Origin: Bacteroidales bacterium
GTDB lineage: Bacteria > Bacteroidota > Bacteroidia > Bacteroidales > Muribaculaceae
DNA: 64,000 nt
Direction: 5' to 3'
NCBI GenBank assembly: GCA_021205635.1
Contig: JAJPXC010000125.1
Span: forward strand, 1-64,000
Shown here: one piece after another, positions 15,883 to 23,613 of the stretch
Position numbering within the stretch: position 1 is the stretch's first letter
Layout of the letters: each line of letters begins with the position of its first letter
Position numbers and translations under genes: made by a program
Notes under the pieces: generated by a model
Seen by the model: the letters and a program-made list of their open reading frames with translations, nothing else
Database searches by the model: none
Told to the model about the DNA's origin: nothing

Positions 15883-18168
15883 TTATTTGAGTGCGAAGTC
15901 GGCTTTTTGGTTGCCGATGGTGACGGTGAACTTGCCAGGCTCGGCGATCCAGCCCTTGGCGGGGTCGTAGAAGGATAATTCAGCGGGAGTAACGGTGAAA
16001 GCGACGGTGGTGGATTGACCTGGCTCGAGCGACACCTTTTTGAAGCCTTTCAGCTCCTTAATGGGACGCGGAAGCGACGATTTCGGGTCGGAAATGTAGA
16101 GCTGAACGGTCTCGGCACCTGCGACGTTGCCGGTGTTGGTCACGTCAACCTCCACGGTGAGGTTCTCGCCCTGAGAGATCTGCTTGGCTGAAAGGCGAGG
16201 CTTGGAGTAGTCGAAGGTGGTGTAACTCAGGCCGTAACCGAACGGGTAGCGGGCCGGGATCTTCTTGGTGTCGTGCCAGCGGTACCCCACGAGGATGTCC
16301 TCGCAGTAGTCGACCACCGGGTTGTTGCCAGCCTCGACTACCGAGCCGGGAATCAACGTGCCCGAGGCCGTGGCGCTCTCAACGCCCGGGTAGGCCTTAT
16401 CGCCGAATGAGTGTGCCCCCACGTCCTCCAACTTGTAGGGGATGGAGAACGGCAACTTGCCCGAGGGGTTCACCTTGCCCGAGATCACGTCGGCCAGCGA
16501 GTAGCCACCCATCGACCCCAGGTACCAGCCTTGGATGATTGCCGGCACGCGGTCGGCCCAGTCCATGGCCACGGGGTTACCGGAGATGTTGACTACCACG
16601 ATGTTGGGGCACGCGGCGGCGAGTTGCTCAATTAGGAGGTCCTGCTGGTAGGGGAGGTTGAACGACTCGCGGTCGGTCGACTCGCAATCCTGGTAGGCGT
16701 TCTTGTTCAGTCCGCCCACGTAGATTACAAGGTCGGCGTCCTTGGCCTTGGCGACGGCCTCTTGACGCAGTTGGGCGAGCGCGGCCGTGTCGATGTCCTC
16801 ATGCTGCTCGTAGAGGGGACGCCCCGAGGTGTACCCTTCGGCGTACTCCACCTTCCCCGGCCACAACTCCTCCAGTGCTTGCAGGGGCGAGATCATGTCC
16901 TTCACTTTCAGCTCCGACGAGCCGCCACCCTCGTTGAGGGCGCGAGTGGCATTGTTGCCCACGACCAGAATTTTGCCATACTTGGAGGGATCAATGGGAA
17001 GTATATTGCCTTGATTCTTAAGCAGTACCAGGCTCTCGGAACCGATTCGGCGAGCCACATCGTAATGCTCGGGAGTGCACAATGCGCCCACCTGCTTTTC
17101 GAGAGCCATGGCGGTGCGGAAAATCAGCTTCAACACGCGCGCGGCTTTGTCGTTGAGTGTGGATTCGTCTACCTCACCCGATTTGAGCAGGGCCAGGTAG
17201 GGATTGGCCAGATAGTAGTCGTTGAAGGTGAAACCGTCGGCCTCGGTGGTCAGGCCGTTGGTGTACGATCCCATTTCGATGTCCAGGCCGTTGGTGGCGG
17301 CTTCGCGGGTGTCGTGGGCTCCGCCCCAGTCGGTGATCACCACGCCGTCAAATTGCCAGTCGCCTTTCAGAATCTTGTTCAACAGGCGGTCGTTGTGGCA
17401 GCAGTGCTGGCCCCAAATCTTGTTGTAGGCGCCCATCACGCTCCGCACGCCTGCGTCGACTGCTTTCTTGAACGCCGGCAGGTAGATCTCGTAGAGCGCT
17501 CGGTCGGATATTTTCACCTCCACGGTGCCACGCCATTTCTCCTGGTTGTTGAGGGCGAAATGTTTCACGCAGGCGGCCGTGCCGGTGCTTTGCAAACCCT
17601 CGATATAAGGGCCAACCAACTCTCCGGCGAGGTGGGGATCCTCGCCCATGTATTCGAAGTTGCGGCCGTTCAGGGGTGTGCGCAGAATATTGACGCCGGG
17701 GCCGAGCATCACGTTTTTGCCGCGATACAGGGCCTCCTCGCCTAAGGCGCGACCGTATTCTTGAGCCAGCGAGGGATTCCAGGTGGCGGCCAAGGCGGTG
17801 AGGGCGGGGAAGGCGGTTATTGAGTCGGTGGTCCAACCGGCGTAGCCCCAGTCGTTCCAGTTGATCTCGGCGCGCACGCCGTGAGGACCGTCGCTCATCC
17901 ACAACCCGGGGATACCCAAGCGGGGCACACCGCCAGAGTAGAATTTGCCCTGAGCGTGGAGCAGGTTCACCTTCTCCTCCATGGTCATGCGGGAGAGAGC
18001 ATCGGCCACGCGGTCGTCAATAGAAGCGTTGAGGTCGAGGTAAACAGGGATGTTAGCAGTTGATGCAAAAGCTAAAAGCAATAGGGGTGCAATCAACTTT
18101 ACGGGGCGAGGGCATCTTGCCCGCACACATATAGATTTGCAACTCGCAATTATCGATATCTTCGTCAT
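15883..18168 (-). CDS. GH3 beta-glucosidase (periplasmic)
   Basis: 761 residues. A long N-terminal signal region includes LIAPLLLLAFASTANIPVYL. It is followed by the GH3 TIM-barrel domain (MSDGPHGVRAE near residue 93), with the nucleophile region GVVITDWGGAHDT near residue 278. The second alpha/beta sandwich domain carries SLVLLKNQGNILPI and GGGSSELKVKDMISPL, and a C-terminal fibronectin-III-like domain has FGYGLSYTTFDYSKP. It removes non-reducing glucose from cello-oligosaccharides exposed by the partner GH2 and GH31 enzymes. Its ATG overlaps the GH2 stop by 4 nt; last gene of the minus-strand operon. Confidence 0.92.
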   Translation of the reverse strand: MTKISIIASCKSICVRARCPRPVKLIAPLLLLAFASTANIPVYLDLNASIDDRVADALSRMTMEEKVNLLHAQGKFYSGGVPRLGIPGLWMSDGPHGVRAEINWNDWGYAGWTTDSITAFPALTALAATWNPSLAQEYGRALGEEALYRGKNVMLGPGVNILRTPLNGRNFEYMGEDPHLAGELVGPYIEGLQSTGTAACVKHFALNNQEKWRGTVEVKISDRALYEIYLPAFKKAVDAGVRSVMGAYNKIWGQHCCHNDRLLNKILKGDWQFDGVVITDWGGAHDTREAATNGLDIEMGSYTNGLTTEADGFTFNDYYLANPYLALLKSGEVDESTLNDKAARVLKLIFRTAMALEKQVGALCTPEHYDVARRIGSESLVLLKNQGNILPIDPSKYGKILVVGNNATRALNEGGGSSELKVKDMISPLQALEELWPGKVEYAEGYTSGRPLYEQHEDIDTAALAQLRQEAVAKAKDADLVIYVGGLNKNAYQDCESTDRESFNLPYQQDLLIEQLAAACPNIVVVNISGNPVAMDWADRVPAIIQGWYLGSMGGYSLADVISGKVNPSGKLPFSIPYKLEDVGAHSFGDKAYPGVESATASGTLIPGSVVEAGNNPVVDYCEDILVGYRWHDTKKIPARYPFGYGLSYTTFDYSKPRLSAKQISQGENLTVEVDVTNTGNVAGAETVQLYISDPKSSLPRPIKELKGFKKVSLEPGQSTTVAFTVTPAELSFYDPAKGWIAEPGKFTVTIGNQKADFALK

Positions 18169-20591
18169 AACGGATTATGGTTTAAGGTAATAGTAGCGGG
18201 AATAAGTCCGGGAGCCGAGGCGGTGACCGTGATGGGACCGTCGTGGCCGTCGCCCTGGGCGATAAGCAGGGCTTTGCCGTGGAATGCGCGGCGATGGTCG
18301 CTCTTGAACGAGTCGAGGCACGTGGGGTCGCCGTTGTCCGAGCCGGCGTTGAAGGCCGAGCCGTCAATCGAGAACGTCAGCCGGTCGCAAGCCTGCGGGC
18401 ACGGGTTGCCGTCGTGGTCCACCACCGAAGCCTCAACGAAGCACAAGCCATCGGCGGTGGTGATCGCCTCACGGTCGGGGTGCAGCACGATATGGTGGGG
18501 CAAGGTTGCCGTGTGGCGGCTGTCGCGTGCCACCTCCTTGCCGTTCTTGTAACCGATGGCGAGCAATTCGCCCGGCTCAAACGGCGCTTGCCAGCAGCGG
18601 TAAAGATGCTCCGTTGACTTCAGTTCCGGCGGCTTGTCATTGAGGGTGAGAGCCACACTGTCGACACCAGCCGCGTAGGCGCACACGTCCACCATTTGTC
18701 CCTCCTGCCAATTCCAATGGGGCAACAGGTGCACCATCGGTTGATCGGGTAGCCACTGGCTCTGGTAGAGATAATAGGCGTCCTTGGGGATTCCGGCGAG
18801 GTCGACCAAACCGAAATAGCTGCTGCGAGCCGGCCAGCCGTATGGAGTGGGTTCGCCCAGGTAGTCGAAGCCCGTCCAGACGAATTGTCCGGCGATATGG
18901 GGATACTCGGCCACGAGCCGCAGCGTGCCCTCGTGGGTGTTGCCCCAAGGCACGTGGCAGTTGTCGTACGACGAGCAGGCCCATGTCGAGTCGTAGTAAG
19001 GTTTGTCCCAACGCTCGGGGCAGAGGGTGACGCTGTCGGCGGGCAGCGTGTAGTGGCCGCGGGTCATCAGCGACGACACGCTCTCGCTCACGTAGAACGG
19101 TTTGCCCGGGAAGTTCTTCGGCACGCCCGCAAACCAATCGTCGTGGTAGTTGAACCCGATCAGGTCCAAAGCGCCTGATGCGAACAGGTTGTTCGACGGG
19201 TCGGGCTCGTTGCATCCGGCTGTGACGGGTCGCGTCGGATCCTCATCGTGGGCGATGGCCACCAGATGGCGCGTCAGGCGGGTGCTCTCGTTGTCGGCCG
19301 AGCCTTGGTTGCGCTCATGGCCGAAATTGAGAAGCAGATTGGCCTCCTCGAGCGATAGGTCGTCGGCGTTGGCGGCATCCCACTGCTCGAGCACCTCATT
19401 GCCCACGCTCCAAGCGATTACGCAGGGATGGTTGCGGTCGCGGCGGATCAGGTCGCGCAGGTCGCGCTCATGCCATTGGTCGAAATATTGGGCATAGTCG
19501 TAGGTCGACTTGCGGCGCCGCCACATGTCGAACGCCTCGTCGATCACCATCAACCCCATCTCGTCGCACAGGTCGAGCAACTCGGGAGCCGGGGGATTGT
19601 GGGTGCAGCGGATAGCGTTGGCACCCATATCCTTCATCATCTGCAACTGCCGGCGCGCGGCATCAACGTGGAACGCGGCTCCGAGCGCACCGAAGTCGTG
19701 GTGGAGACACACGCCGTTGATTTTCATCTTCTTGCCGTTGAGCGAGAAGCCCTCCAAGGCGTCCCACTGGGCGTCGCGCAGCCCTATGCGGGTGGTGTAG
19801 CTGTCGATCTCATTCCCTTTCTGCAGCAACAAGGCGCACAGTGTGTAAAGGTGAGGATCCTCACACGACCAAAGGCAGGGATTAGGTACATTTACCTGAA
19901 TTACAGCTTCCGAGCCGTTGACAGCGACTTGGTTTACCCATATAGGCTCGCCACTATCGCTGTCAAGGCTCAACCGAAGCTGCCCCTTTAGCGGCTGGGA
20001 GAGGGTTACGGCCACCTCCACAAGAGCGCTGTCCGTATCCACGCTCACGGGGCGCGCCACCAGTCCGTCTTTGACGATATGTGTGGGGTTGACCACCCGC
20101 AGCCACACGTTGCGGTAGATTCCTGAGCCAGAGTACCACCGCGAGTTGGGCTGTCGCGAGTTGTCGACGCGCACCGTCAGGAGGTTGTCGCCTTTCACCA
20201 GCCAAGGGGTGAGATTATAGGTAAATGAAACATAGCCGTTGGGACGCGTGCCCAGCTCGTGGTCGTTGATCGACACCGTCGACAGCATGTACACGCCGTC
20301 GAAGTCGACCCACACCTCCTTGCCTTTCCACTCCGGGGAGTAGGGAAGGCTCACGGTGTACTCTCCCACGCCTCCCGGCAGCGCTCCGCCACCGGTGCCT
20401 GCGGGATTGGTGTAGGCGAAGTGGCCCTCGACGCTCCAGTCGTGGGGGAGCGTCACCGAGCGAGCCTCAGCGCCGTTGAGGGAGAATGTCCAGCCGTCGT
20501 TGAGGGCCACGGCGCGGCTATCGCCGGCTTGGATGGCCAATGTCGCCATAGCCAAAGCTATTGCCGTGAGTAGGGTACGCATGGGGCTCAA
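18165..20591 (-). CDS. GH2 beta-galactosidase
   Basis: 808 residues with a signal peptide (TAIALAMATLAIQAG). Domains follow in GH2 order: sugar-binding jelly roll (NDGWTFSLNG, LPHDWSVEGHF), Ig-like domain, TIM barrel, and C-terminal beta domains. The acid/base Glu lies in VIAWSVGNEVLEQW near residue 397 and the nucleophile Glu in KPFYVSESVSSL near 502. The family includes beta-galactosidases, beta-mannosidases and others; beta-galactosidase fits best beside a GH31 with PA14. In a xyloglucan locus it would remove the terminal galactose of L-type side chains. ATGA overlaps on both sides couple it to GH31 and GH3. Confidence 0.88.
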   Translation of the reverse strand: MSPMRTLLTAIALAMATLAIQAGDSRAVALNDGWTFSLNGAEARSVTLPHDWSVEGHFAYTNPAGTGGGALPGGVGEYTVSLPYSPEWKGKEVWVDFDGVYMLSTVSINDHELGTRPNGYVSFTYNLTPWLVKGDNLLTVRVDNSRQPNSRWYSGSGIYRNVWLRVVNPTHIVKDGLVARPVSVDTDSALVEVAVTLSQPLKGQLRLSLDSDSGEPIWVNQVAVNGSEAVIQVNVPNPCLWSCEDPHLYTLCALLLQKGNEIDSYTTRIGLRDAQWDALEGFSLNGKKMKINGVCLHHDFGALGAAFHVDAARRQLQMMKDMGANAIRCTHNPPAPELLDLCDEMGLMVIDEAFDMWRRRKSTYDYAQYFDQWHERDLRDLIRRDRNHPCVIAWSVGNEVLEQWDAANADDLSLEEANLLLNFGHERNQGSADNESTRLTRHLVAIAHDEDPTRPVTAGCNEPDPSNNLFASGALDLIGFNYHDDWFAGVPKNFPGKPFYVSESVSSLMTRGHYTLPADSVTLCPERWDKPYYDSTWACSSYDNCHVPWGNTHEGTLRLVAEYPHIAGQFVWTGFDYLGEPTPYGWPARSSYFGLVDLAGIPKDAYYLYQSQWLPDQPMVHLLPHWNWQEGQMVDVCAYAAGVDSVALTLNDKPPELKSTEHLYRCWQAPFEPGELLAIGYKNGKEVARDSRHTATLPHHIVLHPDREAITTADGLCFVEASVVDHDGNPCPQACDRLTFSIDGSAFNAGSDNGDPTCLDSFKSDHRRAFHGKALLIAQGDGHDGPITVTASAPGLIPATITLNHNPL

Positions 20592-23452
20592 ATATTGACC
20601 GCCAACTGATGGCCGTCGTATTCAACATCCTTTCCTTGAGCCTCCAATGCGCCAGTGCCTTGGATTTTAACAACGCGCAGGGTGCGGTGGGCGAGCATGC
20701 CGGGCCACGAGCCTTGGCGGTCGCCTATGATGAGGGTGGAGGTGGCGTCGTCCCAGTGGAGGGGTATACGCTCGCTCTGGCCCTGCTCGTAAGCGTAGGT
20801 GAGGCCATCGTCGTCGTAGAGGGTGAAGTCGCAGTCGGAGCCAGGGCATACGCACACGGTGATCACGCCATCGCGCTTGTCGCCACTCCATTGCATCCCC
20901 TCGGGACCCATGGGCAGGATCGAACCGGCCCGGACGTACAGCGGCATGCGCTCGTAGGGGGCGTCAACCTCGGCATACTGTCCGCCTTGGGTGACTGAGC
21001 CGTCGTAGAAGTTGACCCACGCCGAGCCTTGGGGGAAGTAGACGGTGCGCGTGCGTGCCTGATAAGCGGTCACGGGGCATGCCATCAGGGCTGGGCCGAG
21101 CATAAACTGGTCGCTCACCTCGCGTGCCAGCACATCGGGGGTGAAGTCCATCGCAAGGGGTCGCATCAGCGTGTAGCTGTCGTCGCTTACGCGGGCGTTC
21201 AAGGCGTAGAGGTAGGGCAGCAGGCGATAGCGCAGGGCGTTGTAGTAGCATATCGAATTGTAGGCGGGATGACCTTCGGGAGCGATGTTCCAAATCTCGC
21301 GCAGGGGCCATTGGCCGTGGGAGCGGTACAGCGGACAGAAGGCTCCGAATTGGTGCCAGCGGGTGTTCAACTCGCGCCACTCCTTAAGGTCGGCGTTCTC
21401 CTCGCCAGTTTGATCGTAGAGCTGCTGCGCGGCTACGTAGCGGTCCTCTACACAGAAGCCCCCGATATCCATCGTCCACCAAGGCACACCGCTCACGGCG
21501 AAGTTCAGTCCGGCCGAGAGTTGGGCTTTCATGTCCTCCCATCGGGTAGCAATGTCGCCGCTCCACGTGGCTGTTGAGTAACGTTGCTGTCCGGCGTAGC
21601 CGCTGCGGGTAAGCAGGAACACTCGCTTCTGCGGGTCTACGCCGCGCTGGCCGTCGTAGATAGCCTCGGCGTTCATCAGCGCGTAGGCGTTGAAATATTT
21701 GGTGGAGGGGCCGAGGGCGGTGGGTCCGCAAAGGGCTTTGCGGTAGTCGATGTCCACGCAGTCGCGCACGTTGGGCTCCGAGGCATCCATCCACCAGGCG
21801 TCGATTCCCAGGGGGTAGTAATGGTCCTGAATCTGGTGCCAGAACAGGCGGCGCGCAGGCTCGGAATAAGCGTCGTAGAACGATCCCAGATAACCGGGGC
21901 CTACCCAGTCGCGCACGTTGTCCTTGATGGCCTGGCGGTACATCCAGCCTTGCGAGTCAAATTCCTTGAAATGCTCGGTCGAGGCGTAGAATTTGGGCCA
22001 AACCGACACCATCACGCGGCCGTGCATGTCGTGGATGGAGTCGACCATCGCCTTGGGGTTGGGGAAGCGCTGAGGGTCAAATTCATGGCATCCCCAGGAG
22101 TCCTGCGGCCAGTGGAGCCAGTCGATCACGATATTGTCGATAGGAATCTGGCGGGAGCGGTACTCGGCGAGGGTGGAAAGCACCTCGTCGCTGGTGTTGT
22201 ATTTCTCGCGGCTCTGCCAGTAGCCCAATGCCCAGCGGGGCATGATGGGGGCTTGCCCGGTGAGTGTGCGGTAACCGCGCACGACGTCGTCCATAGAGTC
22301 GCCGGCGATCATGTAGTAGTCGATCATCGACTGCATCTCGCCCCACCAAGTCATGGCGTTGCGATCCTCGGCCAGGCGAGGCGAGTGGACGCGCAGACCG
22401 CAGTAGGCCACGTCCCCGTTGGGTATCCACGAGATTTTCAGGTGGGCCGGCTTATTGGCCGTGAGGTTGACGGAAAATTTGTAGGAGTTGGGATTCCAGG
22501 CTGTGCGCCAGCGCTCGGGGACGACTTGTTTGCCGTCGATCTCCACGGTCTGGTAACCGGAATAGTAGAGGATAAAGTCGTGCTGGCCGGAAGCCAAGGG
22601 GGTGATGGTGCCCTCGTAGGTCACTTGCGAGCCGTTGTAACGGAAGTCCTCGGGGAGGTTGATCACGTGGCTCAAGTCGTGGGTTTTGAGGTTCTCGAAG
22701 TAGATTTGGGGCTCGCGGCGGGTGATGGTGGTGCCGTCCTTGGCCACGTAGGTGCCGGTGAGGGCACCCGATTGGCCGTCGCTGTCGGTGAGGGTGAACG
22801 CTTGCCCAAGCTGCTCGTATTCAGCTGGATTGCCGAATCGGCACAGGCTGTAGCTGTCCCACAGCACGCCGTAGCCACCGGTCGACACGATCATCGGCAC
22901 GGATACCTTGGTGTTGTACTGGAACAGTTCCTCGCTGCGGCCCTTGTAGTTCCACTCGTCGGCTTGGTGTTGGCCAAGACCGTATAGGGCCTCGTGGTCG
23001 TCGGGCGAAGCGAATGTCTGGCTCACGGTGTAGCCGTCGGTGCCTTCTACATTAATAGGTGTGAATGAGCGGCCACCGTGGCGCTCGGCGAGCAACAGGG
23101 CGCCGTTGGGGCGGTAGAAGCTTACCTGGCCGTCGGCGTAGTTGACCGCGGCGCAGATGCCACGGGCCGACACCACCAGGCGGTTGCCCTCGTCGGTGGT
23201 GGTGAACGTCGGCACCCCTTCTTGCGGCACGACGATCAGGCTCGCCTCCGTGGAAAGCTGGGCACCCGCGGGAACCGCGCTTACGCGCATGATCTTATCC
23301 CCAACGGGCCGGATGCGCACTGTCTGGCCGTTCTCGGCTGTCAGCGTCACCCCCTGGGTGTCGGTGGCGACCGATGGTGGAGATGCCGCAGTCGTTACCG
23401 CTACGGGAGCAGCAGAGACGGCCAACATGGTGATTAGTTTTTTGCAAGTCAT
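20588..23452 (-). CDS. GH31 alpha-xylosidase with PA14 insert
   Basis: 954 residues with a signal peptide (ITMLAVSAAPVAVTTAASP). An N-terminal beta-sandwich (ALYGLGQHQADEWNYKGR) is interrupted at about residues 250-345 by a PA14-like insert (FILYYSGYQTVEIDGKQ). The catalytic barrel follows, with the nucleophile Asp in DAWWMDASEPN near residue 554 and the acid/base Asp in TATWSGDIATRW near 632. PA14-containing GH31 enzymes of this layout are alpha-xylosidases that release xylose from xyloglucan oligosaccharides. First gene of the GH31-GH2-GH3 operon, 161 nt downstream of the regulator gene, with its own promoter. Main clue for the locus substrate. Confidence 0.9.
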   Translation of the reverse strand: MTCKKLITMLAVSAAPVAVTTAASPPSVATDTQGVTLTAENGQTVRIRPVGDKIMRVSAVPAGAQLSTEASLIVVPQEGVPTFTTTDEGNRLVVSARGICAAVNYADGQVSFYRPNGALLLAERHGGRSFTPINVEGTDGYTVSQTFASPDDHEALYGLGQHQADEWNYKGRSEELFQYNTKVSVPMIVSTGGYGVLWDSYSLCRFGNPAEYEQLGQAFTLTDSDGQSGALTGTYVAKDGTTITRREPQIYFENLKTHDLSHVINLPEDFRYNGSQVTYEGTITPLASGQHDFILYYSGYQTVEIDGKQVVPERWRTAWNPNSYKFSVNLTANKPAHLKISWIPNGDVAYCGLRVHSPRLAEDRNAMTWWGEMQSMIDYYMIAGDSMDDVVRGYRTLTGQAPIMPRWALGYWQSREKYNTSDEVLSTLAEYRSRQIPIDNIVIDWLHWPQDSWGCHEFDPQRFPNPKAMVDSIHDMHGRVMVSVWPKFYASTEHFKEFDSQGWMYRQAIKDNVRDWVGPGYLGSFYDAYSEPARRLFWHQIQDHYYPLGIDAWWMDASEPNVRDCVDIDYRKALCGPTALGPSTKYFNAYALMNAEAIYDGQRGVDPQKRVFLLTRSGYAGQQRYSTATWSGDIATRWEDMKAQLSAGLNFAVSGVPWWTMDIGGFCVEDRYVAAQQLYDQTGEENADLKEWRELNTRWHQFGAFCPLYRSHGQWPLREIWNIAPEGHPAYNSICYYNALRYRLLPYLYALNARVSDDSYTLMRPLAMDFTPDVLAREVSDQFMLGPALMACPVTAYQARTRTVYFPQGSAWVNFYDGSVTQGGQYAEVDAPYERMPLYVRAGSILPMGPEGMQWSGDKRDGVITVCVCPGSDCDFTLYDDDGLTYAYEQGQSERIPLHWDDATSTLIIGDRQGSWPGMLAHRTLRVVKIQGTGALEAQGKDVEYDGHQLAVNI

Positions 23453-23525
23453 TTTCAGGTTCGGTTGAGAATTGGTTTTTGATGGTGTGAGTTTTACCGC
23501 TTCTCGATGCTTAATGTGACTGGTG

Positions 23526-23609
23526 CAAAATTACTATGCGATTTCGCCCAGGATGGGGCTGATTTGATTTAATCAACTCATATTCATCGGGTCGATTTGT
23601 TGCAATCAA
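23526..23609 (-). promoter_or_regulatory. Promoter and candidate operator of the GH31-GH2-GH3 operon
   Basis: On the minus strand TAATTTTG (plus 23526-23533) matches the -7 consensus, about 75 nt before the GH31 start. Upstream lie two related 13-mers, TTGATTTAATCAA (23564-23576, palindromic around a central T) and TTGTTGCAATCAA (23597-23609). They start 33 nt apart, close to three helical turns. Similar half-sites at such spacing are typical of AraC-type dimer sites, so they are candidate targets of the adjacent regulator. Confidence 0.5.
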
Positions 23610-23613
23610 CAGC

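Noticed and set aside
21584..22987. 467-codon plus-strand ORF
   Set aside because: Shadow of the GH31 gene. The same holds for long antisense frames at 16762-17745, 37301-38314 and 58735-60021.
18165..23452. 4-nt overlaps as signs of frameshift errors
   Set aside because: GH31, GH2 and GH3 each have complete starts, signal peptides and ends; ATGA overlaps are normal for coupled genes.
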